Assembly (NCBI GenBank): GCA_017642885.1
Contig: JAEPOM010000002.1
Coordinates: forward strand, 273,735 to 337,734
Direction: 5' to 3'
DNA length: 64,000 bases
From: Henriciella sp.
Lineage (GTDB): Bacteria > Pseudomonadota > Alphaproteobacteria > Caulobacterales > Hyphomonadaceae
Below, piece after piece: positions 9,276 to 16,992 of this stretch. Each line of letters begins with the position of its first letter. Position 1 is the first letter of the stretch. The translations under genes were made by a program, and so were the position numbers. Under the pieces are notes generated by a model. It searched no databases. It was not told where the DNA came from and saw nothing but the letters and a program-made list of their open reading frames with translations.

Positions 9276-10484
9276 ATGCGCCAACTCGACATCACCTCGC
9301 CAGCGTTCACAGCCGCGCCGCATTCTGGGTTAGCAGAAGCGCTGCGGGATGGCCCGTTTGCACACGCCAAGATGCCGTTTCTGGGTAATGTCAAATTTGC
9401 GCTGACGCACGAGGCTGTCCACACGGTGCTCAAAGACACCGACAGATTCGCGGTGGATGCGCGCAATGCGGGACACAGGCGTGCGTTTGGTCTCCCGTTC
9501 ATCCCTAAATCTTTGCGCCTATTGTCCGAGAATATCCTGTCTCTGGATGATCCCGACCATCAGCGATTGCGACGCCTTGCGGACGCGCCGTTTCGAAGAG
9601 CGATGATCGAAGCTGGACGGGAGCATGTTGCGGCGCTTGTCGACGTCCATCTGGATCAAGTCGCCAGTGACGATGCGGCGGAAGTAGATCTAACAGACAT
9701 CGTCTTCCGGCCACTTCCGTTGAAAGTCATAAGCCAGATGCTCGGTCTGACTGATGCCGCACAGGACCGTCTGGCGCAGATTATGTCAGGCTTTTCCAGC
9801 GCATCGTCCACTTGGGGCATATTGCGAGCGCTCACCGGAATGGGCGGCGTGATCAAGCAATTGCGCGCCGAGATCGACTTGGCCCGCCGTGACCCTCGTC
9901 CAGGCCTGTTAGGCGATTTGATCGCAGCCGAAGCGGACGACGGCAAGATGAGCGAGGATGAGCTGGTATCGCTTATTCTGGTGCTTTTTGTCGCCGGTCA
10001 CGACACAACCACGAACCTACTTTCCAGCGGACTACACGCGTTGCAAACCGAACCAGGGGCGTGGGAAATCGCGAGGGGGCTGGATGCGGATGGGTGGCGG
10101 ATTGCTGTGGATGAACTCATGCGGTTTGCGATGCCGGTCTATATGACGAAACCACGATTTGTCATTCAAGACACAGCCGTTGCGGGCGTCTCTCTAGAGC
10201 GAGGAGAAAAAGTGATGGCGTTGCTGGGCGCTGCAAATCTGGACCCTGCCGTGTTCGACAACCCGCTCAAATTGGATTTAGGTCGACGACCCAATCGCCA
10301 CACCGGTTGGGGCGGTGGACCACACATTTGTTTGGGATTGCATTTGGCGAAGATGGAAGCAGAACTGACCCTTTCGAAGATCGTTGATCGTTGGCCGAAC
10401 TTGGCCTTAAGCGATAATCTTCGGTGGTCAAAACGCCTTGGCACACGTGGGTTTGAGCGCATTTGTGTGCGCTTGAATGCCTGA
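9276..10484 (+). CDS. Cytochrome P450
   Basis: A 402-residue soluble bacterial-type P450. The I-helix oxygen-activation motif AGHDTTTNL (about residues 240-248), a K-helix ExxR (DELMRFAMP region, here E-L-M-R), and the haem loop WGGGPHICLG are all present; the usual Phe at the start of the haem loop is Trp. Such enzymes hydroxylate hydrophobic substrates using electrons from a ferredoxin and its reductase, neither of which is encoded nearby. It follows the degenerate SDR gene by 15 bases, so the two are probably one transcript. It converges on the CYP153 gene. The substrate cannot be told from sequence. Confidence 0.93.
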   Translation: MRQLDITSPAFTAAPHSGLAEALRDGPFAHAKMPFLGNVKFALTHEAVHTVLKDTDRFAVDARNAGHRRAFGLPFIPKSLRLLSENILSLDDPDHQRLRRLADAPFRRAMIEAGREHVAALVDVHLDQVASDDAAEVDLTDIVFRPLPLKVISQMLGLTDAAQDRLAQIMSGFSSASSTWGILRALTGMGGVIKQLRAEIDLARRDPRPGLLGDLIAAEADDGKMSEDELVSLILVLFVAGHDTTTNLLSSGLHALQTEPGAWEIARGLDADGWRIAVDELMRFAMPVYMTKPRFVIQDTAVAGVSLERGEKVMALLGAANLDPAVFDNPLKLDLGRRPNRHTGWGGGPHICLGLHLAKMEAELTLSKIVDRWPNLALSDNLRWSKRLGTRGFERICVRLNA

Positions 10485-10596
10485 CAGTTACGTAAAAGTT
10501 GTTTTGTGAGACGCCGGGAGCAAGCCTTTCTGTACGCGACTCGTCAATCTCGAACAGATAATCTTGGCTGCGCCAACATCACCGGGCTCGACTGCT

Positions 10597-10634
10597 AGAA
10601 AATCCCCCTCAAACCGGGTCTCGGTCGAGGGGGA
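10597..10634 (-). terminator. Rho-independent terminator of the CYP153 gene
   Basis: Read on the minus strand, TCCCCCTC pairs with GAGGGGGA, with an inner ACCG/CGGT extension, followed by TTTTCT. It lies about 40 bases after the CYP153 stop. A second, self-complementary AAGGCAGTACTGCCTT lies between (10641-10656) and may act in both directions between the convergent P450 genes. Confidence 0.75.
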
Positions 10635-10674
10635 CTTGCAAAGGCAGTACTGCCTTTTCTGGGAGGATTGGAAC

Positions 10675-12003
10675 TTATTTCGGGTGGCAGATTACCGGCA
10701 TCCAGGTGTAGCCTTTGACGAAGGCCCCTGAGGTCAGGGCTGGCTCGTCCAGGACCTCGATATGGCTGAAGCGCTCGAGGATCTCTTCCCAGAGAATCCG
10801 CAACTGAAGCTCGCCCAGGCGATTACCGACGCAGCGGTGGATACCGAAACCGAAGGACAAGTGGTTACGGGCCTGCTTGCGATCGATGATCAGGCGATTT
10901 GGATCTTCGTCCCAGAATCGCTCATCGCGGTTGCCGGAGACGTACCACATGGCGATCTGGTCGCCTTTCTTGATCGTCTTGCCGTGCATCTCGACATCTT
11001 CCAGCGCGGTGCGGCGCATGAAGGCGAGCGGCGTCTGCCAGCGAATAACCTCTGACACCATGTTCGGGATCAGCGATGGATCAGCTTTCAGCTTGGCATA
11101 CTCTTCCGGGAATTTGTTCAGGCCATAGACCGAGGCAGTCATCGAATTTCGGGTCGTATCATTGCCGCCTACTATCAGAAGGATGACATTACCGAGCAAT
11201 TCCATCGGCGCGAGGTCCTTGGTTTTCTCACCATGCGCCAGAAGGCTAATGAGATCGTTCTTGACCGGAATGCGCTTGCGTTCCTCGTACATGCCCATGA
11301 ATGCGGTCAGGCATTCGAGAAGCTCTTGCTTCCACTGCTCTTCACCGCCTGGGCAGATATCAGGATTTTCGCGGTTGGTCGTGACGTCGGACCATCGGGT
11401 TAGTTTGCGGCGGTCTTCGAATGGGAAATCGAACAAGGTTGCCAACATCATCGTGGTCAACTCGATCGAGACCGTGTCGACCCAATCGAAAGGCTCGCCA
11501 ACCGGCACCTGGTCGAGAATTTGCTGTGTCCGTTCGCGGATCAGCGGCTCGAACTCTTTCAGCATATTAGGCGCAACCGCCGGCTGAACGGTGACACGCT
11601 GCTCAGAGTGGCGCGGTTCATCCATCGCAATGAACATTGGCAGCTCGAAGTCTTCCAGCGGCTCGCCGAGCACGATCCCGCCATGCTCCCAGCTTGATGA
11701 AAAACGCTTATGATCGATATCGATCTTCATCACGTCTTCATAACGCGTGACCGACCAATATGGGCCGACAAAGCTGTCCGGGGTCCAATGCAGCGGATCT
11801 TCATCGCGCATACGTTTGAACCGGTCCCAGATCTTGCCCTGCCGCCAAAGCTCAGGATCGACAATGTCCAAGGTTTCCATATCCACTTCGGACGCGGGCG
11901 GAATGTCTGCATCGAACTCGAAATAGCCTGGGTGAAGCGGGTCGCGCACCGTAATTTTCGGGCGCTCTAAATTGTGCGGAATCTTGGTAAGGGTGTCTGC
12001 CAT
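10675..12003 (-). CDS. Cytochrome P450, CYP153 family (medium-chain alkane/fatty-acid terminal hydroxylase)
   Basis: A 442-residue P450 that matches what I know of CYP153A enzymes along much of its length. Shared landmarks are GPYWSVTRYEDVM, SIELTTMMLATLFDFPFEDR, LLIVGGNDTTRNSM (I-helix), EVIRWQTPLAFMRRTALED, MWYVSGNRDE, and the haem loop HLSFGFGIHRCVGNRL. CYP153 enzymes hydroxylate the terminal carbon of alkanes and related chains and need a 2Fe-2S ferredoxin and a reductase; neither is in this window, so they must be encoded elsewhere. Two copies of TGACGC-NN-GCGTCA lie upstream of the start and suggest repression by a TetR-like regulator that is not nearby. A strong terminator follows the gene. 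Confidence 0.92.
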   Translation of the reverse strand: MADTLTKIPHNLERPKITVRDPLHPGYFEFDADIPPASEVDMETLDIVDPELWRQGKIWDRFKRMRDEDPLHWTPDSFVGPYWSVTRYEDVMKIDIDHKRFSSSWEHGGIVLGEPLEDFELPMFIAMDEPRHSEQRVTVQPAVAPNMLKEFEPLIRERTQQILDQVPVGEPFDWVDTVSIELTTMMLATLFDFPFEDRRKLTRWSDVTTNRENPDICPGGEEQWKQELLECLTAFMGMYEERKRIPVKNDLISLLAHGEKTKDLAPMELLGNVILLIVGGNDTTRNSMTASVYGLNKFPEEYAKLKADPSLIPNMVSEVIRWQTPLAFMRRTALEDVEMHGKTIKKGDQIAMWYVSGNRDERFWDEDPNRLIIDRKQARNHLSFGFGIHRCVGNRLGELQLRILWEEILERFSHIEVLDEPALTSGAFVKGYTWMPVICHPK

Positions 12004-12041
12004 GTGTGCCTCCGGATACGCGGTCTGGGTCGCCGCAATTA

Positions 12042-12055
12042 TGACGCTGGCGTCA
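12042..12055. promoter_or_regulatory. Palindromic operator-like site, proximal copy
   Basis: TGACGC-TG-GCGTCA, ending 39 bases upstream of the CYP153 start codon. The half-sites are identical to those of the distal copy at 12084, with a centre-to-centre distance of 42 bases, close to four helical turns. The shape is that of an operator for a dimeric TetR-type regulator; no such regulator is encoded beside it. Confidence 0.6.
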
Positions 12056-12083
12056 GCTTAACACAGCTCTTCAGAAAAAACCA

Positions 12084-12097
12084 TGACGCATGCGTCA
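12084..12097. promoter_or_regulatory. Palindromic operator-like site, distal copy (possibly also a terminator)
   Basis: TGACGCATGCGTCA is a perfect 14-base palindrome flanked by A6 on one side and T6 on the other. It matches the half-sites of the proximal copy. Because it lies 14 bases after the DUF2244 stop and is followed on the minus strand by GGTTTTTT, it could also act as a short-stem terminator for that gene. The second copy without a T-tract favours the operator reading. Confidence 0.55.
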
Positions 12098-12111
12098 CTT
12101 TTTTAGAAGAT

Positions 12112-12600
12112 TCAGGTTGAGTATCGCTCATTCTGCGCGTTCCAGATCGCCTGCTCCATCGCCTCTTTGAGGGATTTACGTTCAGCCGGGGTCAAAAATC
12201 GACCGATCACCCAGGCGGTGCCCCCATAAGTCAGCTTCAGAACACTGGGGCGACGTTCGGGATACTCCAGGTGCACCCGCGTGAACGCGGTCGGCAGGCT
12301 GGCCGTGCGCGGCGCCGCGCCAGGTCGCTCATGCGAAAGCTCGATCTGTTCGGCGGTAATCCGGACGCGGGTTTCCTGTTTGAGGCTTCGAAAGCTCCAA
12401 CGAAAAGCAAACCAGATCGCCAGTGCATCAAGACCGAAAAAGCCAATAACCGGAAACGCGCCCATCGACACGAAAGAGAGCCCAGCGATGAAACTCATCG
12501 CAACCACAATGACCATCACCACGGTAAACGCCCGCGGGCTGAGCGAGCGGTTCGGCGTCAGAGTTGCATCGAAATATATGATCTGCTGCGCGGGCGACAT
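12112..12600 (-). CDS. DUF2244 membrane protein
   Basis: The start at 12600 (MSPAQQIIYFDATLTPNRSL) gives 162 residues, the usual size for DUF2244; the longer ORF adds 25 residues without family support. The segment DATLTPNRSLSPRAF is typical of the family's N-terminus. Two adjacent hydrophobic helices cover about residues 26-70, and a basic and polar C-terminal domain follows. The family is common in alphaproteobacteria and its function is not known. It is divergent from nth and lies upstream of, and in line with, the CYP153 gene, but with its own likely termination signal between them. Confidence 0.8.
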   Translation of the reverse strand: MSPAQQIIYFDATLTPNRSLSPRAFTVVMVIVVAMSFIAGLSFVSMGAFPVIGFFGLDALAIWFAFRWSFRSLKQETRVRITAEQIELSHERPGAAPRTASLPTAFTRVHLEYPERRPSVLKLTYGGTAWVIGRFLTPAERKSLKEAMEQAIWNAQNERYST

Positions 12601-12701
12601 GCGAAACACTATAGCGCAAATCTGCGCCCCGGCGACAAGCGCGGCCTGGCGTCGCAAGATTCGGATTTTCAGCACCGTTCAACTGCCCTACATAGCGACG
12701 C

Positions 12702-13445
12702 ATGACCGCAAAGACCAAACCCAGGCGCAAACGCGCCCCGCGCACCTTCGGAAAAGAAAAGGCCGCTGAGCTATTTGCCGAACTCGCCAAAGTGCGCCCC
12801 GATCCGAAAACGGAACTCGACTTCGTCAATCCCTACACTTTGGTTGTCGCGGTGGCCCTGTCTGCTCAGGCGACAGATGTCGGTGTGAACAAAGCCACTA
12901 AAGGCCTGTTCAAGACCGCAGACACACCGGAGAAGATGCTGGCGCTTGGCCTCGAAGGTGTCGAACAGCACGTCAAAACGATTGGGCTCTGGCGCAACAA
13001 AGCTAAGAACGTCATCGCGCTTAGCCAGATGATCCTGGATGAGTTTGACGGCGAAGTCCCGCAAACGCGTGATGAGCTGGTGCGATTGCCCGGCGTCGGC
13101 CGAAAGACGGCGAATGTTGTTCTGAACGAAGCGTTCGGGCAACCCACGATCGCGGTCGACACGCACATTTTCCGCGTCTCGAACCGTACCGGCCTTGCCC
13201 CGGGAAAAGACCCTGACCAGGTCGAGGCGAGCCTCGAACGCACAACACCGGATGAGTACAAACTCGGTGCGCATCACTGGCTGATCCTGCATGGCCGCTA
13301 CACCTGCGTCGCTCGGAAGCCAAAATGCTGGGACTGCTCAATCCGTCATCTTTGCAAGTTCAAGGAGAAAACGCCGGACCCCGCAAAAACCTCGTCGCTC
13401 GGTCCAAAGGCGCCGAAACGCAAAGCCCGCGCCACGAAGGCGTAA
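12702..13445 (+). CDS. nth: Endonuclease III (DNA glycosylase/AP lyase)
   Basis: A 247-residue base-excision repair enzyme that removes oxidised pyrimidines and cuts at abasic sites. The helix-hairpin-helix is [13 protein letters not shown], with the catalytic Lys in it, followed by the catalytic Asp in [11 protein letters not shown]. The iron-sulfur cluster ligands follow the exact C-x6-C-x2-C-x5-C spacing ([17 protein letters not shown]). Basic tails at both ends (KPRRKRAPR and the Lys/Arg-rich last 30 residues) are longer than in the E. coli enzyme. It lies 43 bases upstream of hisF. Confidence 0.96.
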   Translation: MTAKTKPRRKRAPRTFGKEKAAELFAELAKVRPDPKTELDFVNPYTLVVAVALSAQATDVGVNKATKGLFKTADTPEKMLALGLEGVEQHVKTIGLWRNKAKNVIALSQMILDEFDGEVPQTRDELVRLPGVGRKTANVVLNEAFGQPTIAVDTHIFRVSNRTGLAPGKDPDQVEASLERTTPDEYKLGAHHWLILHGRYTCVARKPKCWDCSIRHLCKFKEKTPDPAKTSSLGPKAPKRKARATKA

Positions 13446-13488
13446 GGAAGCGCTTGCGCCTCGCCTGTTTTCCTCGTTAAACGCCGAC

Positions 13489-14247
13489 ATGCTCAAGACC
13501 CGCATCATTCCCTGCCTCGATGTCAAAGATGGTCGCACCGTCAAAGGCGTGAACTTTGTCGACTTGCGTGATGCTGGCGATCCGGTTGCGCTCGCCAAAG
13601 CCTATGATGCGCAGGGCGCCGATGAGCTCTGCTTTCTCGATATTACCGCCAGCCATGAGGGCCGCGGCACTTTGCTGGACGTGGTCAGCGCCACAGCGGA
13701 ACAATGCTTCATGCCGCTCACTGTCGGCGGCGGCGTCCGGAGCGCTGAAAACATGGTGCAACTCTTGCGGGCCGGGGCGGACAAAGTGGCGATCAACTCC
13801 GCCGCTGTCGCAGATCCGGATGTTGTCGCGCGATGCGCCGCCAAGACAGGACGCCAATGCGTGGTGGTCGCTATTGATGCGCGCAAGACCGGCGATCATT
13901 GGGAAATCTTCACTCATGGTGGGCGCAAACCAACCGGCATAGACGCCGTTGAGTTCGCAAAAATGGCGGAGAGCAAAGGCGCGGGCGAGATCTTGCTCAC
14001 CAGCATGGACAAGGACGGCACCAAATCCGGATTCGATTTGCCGCTGACCAAAGCTGTGACCGATGCGGTGAATATACCAGTGATTGCCAGCGGCGGCGCA
14101 GGGCGTGCAGAAGACCTTGCGCCCGCGGTGCTCCAAGCCGGGGCGAACGCGGTGCTCGCGGCCTCGATCTTCCATTTTGGCGAAGTCAGTATAGAAGAAG
14201 CGCGCGCGGCGCTGACCAGAGCTGGCGCACCCGTTCGGCCACTTTAG
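13489..14247 (+). CDS. hisF: Imidazole glycerol phosphate synthase, cyclase subunit
   Basis: The start is ATG 13489 ([20 protein letters not shown]), giving the family's standard 252 residues; the track's ORF runs 66 codons further into nth and is an over-extension. The TIM-barrel landmarks are all there: the catalytic Asp in PCLDVKDG, the phosphate-binding LTVGGGVRS and IASGGAG loops, and the second catalytic Asp in [13 protein letters not shown]. It uses ammonia from HisH to form IGP and AICAR in histidine synthesis. hisE follows nine bases later. Confidence 0.96.
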   Translation: MLKTRIIPCLDVKDGRTVKGVNFVDLRDAGDPVALAKAYDAQGADELCFLDITASHEGRGTLLDVVSATAEQCFMPLTVGGGVRSAENMVQLLRAGADKVAINSAAVADPDVVARCAAKTGRQCVVVAIDARKTGDHWEIFTHGGRKPTGIDAVEFAKMAESKGAGEILLTSMDKDGTKSGFDLPLTKAVTDAVNIPVIASGGAGRAEDLAPAVLQAGANAVLAASIFHFGEVSIEEARAALTRAGAPVRPL

Positions 14248-14256
14248 GAGACCGGC

Positions 14257-14607
14257 ATGACAGACAAACCGCTCGGCAGCGCTGAAGAGCTTGCGATCCT
14301 GATCGCACGCCTGGCTGAGACCGTGGACAGCCGCGTTGGCGGAGACCCAAAGGATTCCTACACGGCCAAGCTGCTCCAGAAAGGGTCTCTGCATTGCGGC
14401 AAGAAGATCGCCGAAGAAGGCGCTGAACTGGCCCTAGCGCTCGCAGCGGAAGGACGCAGCGAAAGCGCGTCAGAGGCAGCGGACCTGATCTATCATATGC
14501 TGGTTGGACTTCGCTCCAAAGGCGTCAGCTTAAACCAGGTAGCTTCGGCGCTTCGAAAGCGGCAGGGGATTTCGGGCCTGGAAGAAAAAGCATCACGGGA
14601 CGCCTGA
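14257..14607 (+). CDS. hisE: Phosphoribosyl-ATP diphosphatase
   Basis: A 116-residue alpha-helical pyrophosphohydrolase of the MazG-like fold, acting at the second step of histidine synthesis on phosphoribosyl-ATP. The metal-binding EEGAELALA helix and the downstream EAADLIYHMLVGL motif are typical. It starts nine bases after hisF, an arrangement usual in alphaproteobacteria, with a GGAGA Shine-Dalgarno in the gap. Confidence 0.94.
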   Translation: MTDKPLGSAEELAILIARLAETVDSRVGGDPKDSYTAKLLQKGSLHCGKKIAEEGAELALALAAEGRSESASEAADLIYHMLVGLRSKGVSLNQVASALRKRQGISGLEEKASRDA

Positions 14608-14645
14608 TGGTCGATTTCTTCGCCTGGTATCGCCAGGGTTGATGG

Positions 14646-14662
14646 TCGTCTCATGACGAGAC
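14646..14662. promoter_or_regulatory. Inverted repeat upstream of the metal operon
   Basis: The stretch TCGTCTCATGACGAGAC contains overlapping inverted repeats (TCGTC/GACGA and GTCTC/GAGAC) about 40 bases before the first gene of the metal operon. It could be a repressor or activator site. It is short and may be chance. Confidence 0.3.
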
Positions 14663-14702
14663 TTGATTGCAGCGATGATCAACCTCGCCTATATCAGTTT
14701 CC

Positions 14703-15065
14703 ATGCTTCGCGCGTTCACTTCTGTCTTGTGGCTGATTGCGGCCCTCGCCCTCGGGTTTGAGGCGGTCGCGCAGCCGTGTGACGTTCGCGCCGAGATTTC
14801 GGCCAATCCAGCACATGAAATGGTCAGCGACATGCCCTGCCATGACGGCAAGGCGATGGAGGCCAGTCATCAAACCCAAGGCCACGAGATGCCGAGCCAC
14901 GAAGGTCAAACCTGTTGTTGCGCCGCATTGCTCGGAAATGGCGTCACCACGGACGCACCGGACCTGGATCAGCCTGTCCCCGGCCTGACGCTGTGGGCGA
15001 TGCCGCTACCGGATTCTGCCAATTCCATTCTGCTTGAATATGAACCGCCGCCGCCGCGGGTCTGA
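14703..15065 (+). CDS. Small secreted Met/His/Cys-rich protein (CopL/DUF2946-like)
   Basis: A 120-residue protein with a clear signal peptide (about 23 residues, ending FEAVAQ). The mature part contains several potential metal ligands: MVSDMPCHDGKAM, HEMPSHEGQTCCCAA, with four Met, four His and five Cys close together. This composition resembles small CopL-like proteins that accompany copper genes, though I cannot assign it firmly. It heads a same-strand run with a barrel-like protein, a periplasmic HMA protein and a MerT-like protein, supporting a metal role. Copper, mercury or another soft metal would each fit. Confidence 0.55.
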   Translation: MLRAFTSVLWLIAALALGFEAVAQPCDVRAEISANPAHEMVSDMPCHDGKAMEASHQTQGHEMPSHEGQTCCCAALLGNGVTTDAPDLDQPVPGLTLWAMPLPDSANSILLEYEPPPPRV

Positions 15066-15103
15066 TCCTTCGCTTTAAGGATCACCTCAAACAGGACACA
15101 CCA

Positions 15104-15751
15104 ATGAAACTTATCCAATATGCGAGCCTTTCGCTTGCGTTTGGCCTTGCAGTCTTCGCGCCCATCGCGGAGGCACGCCCGGTCTCTTATCCGGGCGGGT
15201 GGACAGTGATGCAGATGAATAATGGCGACATGTCAGCGGCCCATATTCACTATTCACCGACCTTCAAGGACTCTATTGGGCTCTATTCAGAGCGCAATTG
15301 GGGCGAGGACTGGCACTTTACCGGCGTGCAATACAATCGCCTGGTGAAGCGCTGGAACACGCCAACCTCACAGGCCAATCTCTATCTAAAAGCCGCAGCT
15401 GGACAGGCAGATCCCTTCGGGGATGGCGCCGATGTCGAAGCTGCAGGATTTGTCGGTGTTGGCGCTGATTGGGAGACGCGCCGCTGGTTCGTTTCCTATG
15501 AAGGCCGCGCCTACGATCTCGGGTTTGACAAAGACGCGCGTCAGTCGGCACGCATCGGCGTTGCACCCTATGTCGGTGATTACGGTGACCTTCATACCTG
15601 GCTCATGCTGCAGGTCGAAAACCAGCCAGAATCCGACACCCCCACCACGCTCACCCCTTTGGTGCGCTTTTTCTATGACGTCCAGCTGCTCGAAATCGGT
15701 TATACTCCCGAGTCTGAAGAGTTCATGCTGAACTGGATCGTCCGTTTTTAG
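15104..15751 (+). CDS. Secreted protein, candidate outer-membrane beta-barrel, in a metal operon
   Basis: A 215-residue protein with a signal peptide (MKLIQYASLSLAFGLAVFAP, cleavage near AEA-RP). The mature part alternates aromatic/hydrophobic and polar residues in repeated 8-10 residue strands, and the chain ends in ...FMLNWIVRF, a terminal Phe as used by BAM-inserted outer-membrane barrels. I do not recognise a named family. It lies between the Met/His/Cys-rich secreted protein (38-base gap) and the HMA protein (15-base gap), so an outer-membrane step in metal handling is a reasonable guess, not a demonstrated role. Confidence 0.55.
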   Translation: MKLIQYASLSLAFGLAVFAPIAEARPVSYPGGWTVMQMNNGDMSAAHIHYSPTFKDSIGLYSERNWGEDWHFTGVQYNRLVKRWNTPTSQANLYLKAAAGQADPFGDGADVEAAGFVGVGADWETRRWFVSYEGRAYDLGFDKDARQSARIGVAPYVGDYGDLHTWLMLQVENQPESDTPTTLTPLVRFFYDVQLLEIGYTPESEEFMLNWIVRF

Positions 15752-15766
15752 AAAGGAACAGGACAG

Positions 15767-16099
15767 ATGAAAACTCTAGCAATCGCCCTCGCGGCGACCT
15801 CAATCGCCTTTGCCACGCCAATTGCGGGTGCACAGGAAGCAACATCGGCAGAGGCAGCTACCGCCGCACAAACCATGGTGACCGCAAAGGTCAACGGCAT
15901 GGTCTGCGACTTCTGCGCGCGCGCCGTCACGAAAGTCTTCGGCAAGGAAGACGCGGTCGAGAACGTCCACGTTGATCTCGACAATGGGGAAATCCACGTG
16001 ACGCTAAAACCCGGCGCGGAGATGGCGGATGACCGTGTTGAGACGCTGGTCAAAAAGTCGGGTTATGATCTCGTGTCAATCGAGCGCGAAACCGCATGA
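15767..16099 (+). CDS. Periplasmic heavy-metal-associated (HMA) domain protein, MerP-like
   Basis: A 110-residue protein with a signal peptide of about 22 residues (ending IAGAQ) and one HMA domain. The metal site is GMVCDFCARAV, matching the GMxCxxC signature, and the C-terminal VKKSGYDLVSIE is the typical last strand. Such proteins bind soft metals in the periplasm and hand them to a membrane partner. The stop overlaps the start of the MerT-like gene by four bases (ATGA), so they are made together. The signal peptide places it on the side where MerP works. Confidence 0.85.
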   Translation: MKTLAIALAATSIAFATPIAGAQEATSAEAATAAQTMVTAKVNGMVCDFCARAVTKVFGKEDAVENVHVDLDNGEIHVTLKPGAEMADDRVETLVKKSGYDLVSIERETA

Positions 16100-16500
16100 C
16101 CGCGCTTCAGGATGAGGTGAAATCGCCGAGCGTCCTGCCGGCGACGCTGGCACTCTTCACCTCTGCGACAACGCTAATCTGCTGCGCCTTGCCAGCCATG
16201 CTCGTTATGTTGGGCATGGGTGCCGTGTGGTCCGGCGTGATTGGCACAGTTCCTGGCATCACTTGGTTCGGGGCTAACAAGGGCCTGGTCTTTGCGGTTA
16301 CGGGCCTGGTGCTCGCAGCCTCAGGGGCTTGGCAATGGCATGCACGAACGCTGCCCTGCCCGGCTGACCCAGTGAAAGCACGAGCCTGCACGCGCTTGCG
16401 GCGGATCAGCTGGACACTCTGGGGGATCAGCGTCGCGGCTTTCTGCGTTGGCGGATTTTTCGCCTTCTTCCCAGGCCTCGCGGAAGCGTTGTTCCTCTAG
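16096..16500 (+). CDS. MerT-like metal transport membrane protein
   Basis: A 134-residue membrane protein with three hydrophobic segments. The first carries a vicinal Cys pair in ICCALPAMLVMLGMGAVW, equivalent to the first-helix CC of MerT. The loop between helices two and three has a second pair (LPCPADPVKARAC), again as in MerT. In mer operons this protein takes mercury from MerP into the cytoplasm. Here there is no merA or merR beside it, so uptake for resistance is not evident, and the metal may differ. It is the last gene of the four-gene run. Confidence 0.65.
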   Translation: MTALQDEVKSPSVLPATLALFTSATTLICCALPAMLVMLGMGAVWSGVIGTVPGITWFGANKGLVFAVTGLVLAASGAWQWHARTLPCPADPVKARACTRLRRISWTLWGISVAAFCVGGFFAFFPGLAEALFL

Positions 16501-16560
16501 GGCACAACTGGACAAAACGCTGCCGGGCGTTCACCGTTTGAAAAAAGCGGAGGACGCCCG

Positions 16561-16992
16561 ATGGCAAACCAACACGCAGTACCCGTCAAAGGCTACCAAC
16601 AGAACCTGCAATCCTGGTTCGACTATATGATGGAAGGCCACGACCGGACGCAATTATGGGAGATGCTGCACGAGGATGTCGTGTTTCGCAGTCCCGTCGT
16701 TCATACACCTCAGGAAGGGCGCGAAATCACTTTCGCTTACCTCTCAGCGGCTGGCAACACGCTCGGAAATGGCACTTTCAAGTATACACGCATCTTCGAT
16801 TGCGGCGACAAGGCCGTGCTCGAATTTGAAACAGAAATGGACGGCATCCAAGTCAACGGGATCGATATGGTCGAATGGGACGCGGACGGCAAAATCATCG
16901 ATTTCAAAGTCATGGTGAGGCCGCTCAAGGCGATCCAGACCGTTCACGCGGCGATGGGCAAAATGCTCGAGCAAATGAAAGCCAAGGCTTGA
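16561..16992 (+). CDS. NTF2-like (SnoaL-type) protein
   Basis: A 143-residue protein whose pattern of an N-terminal helix, LHEDVVFRSPVVHTP, and a curved sheet ending in VEWDADGKIIDFKVMVRP is that of the nuclear transport factor 2-like fold. This fold includes polyketide cyclases, isomerases and non-enzymatic binders, so no reaction can be assigned. It has a GGAGG Shine-Dalgarno at the right spacing. The downstream GNAT gene probably starts inside its stop codon, so the two are likely coexpressed. Confidence 0.8.
   Translation: MANQHAVPVKGYQQNLQSWFDYMMEGHDRTQLWEMLHEDVVFRSPVVHTPQEGREITFAYLSAAGNTLGNGTFKYTRIFDCGDKAVLEFETEMDGIQVNGIDMVEWDADGKIIDFKVMVRPLKAIQTVHAAMGKMLEQMKAKA

Noticed and set aside
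13291-13488. N-terminal extension of HisF by 66 residues
   Set aside because: The extension is the nth sequence read in another frame; HisF starts at the standard [11 protein letters not shown] with family length from 13489.
14703-16500. A mercury resistance (mer) operon
   Set aside because: MerP- and MerT-like proteins are present but there is no mercuric reductase or MerR regulator, so only a metal-handling role is claimed.
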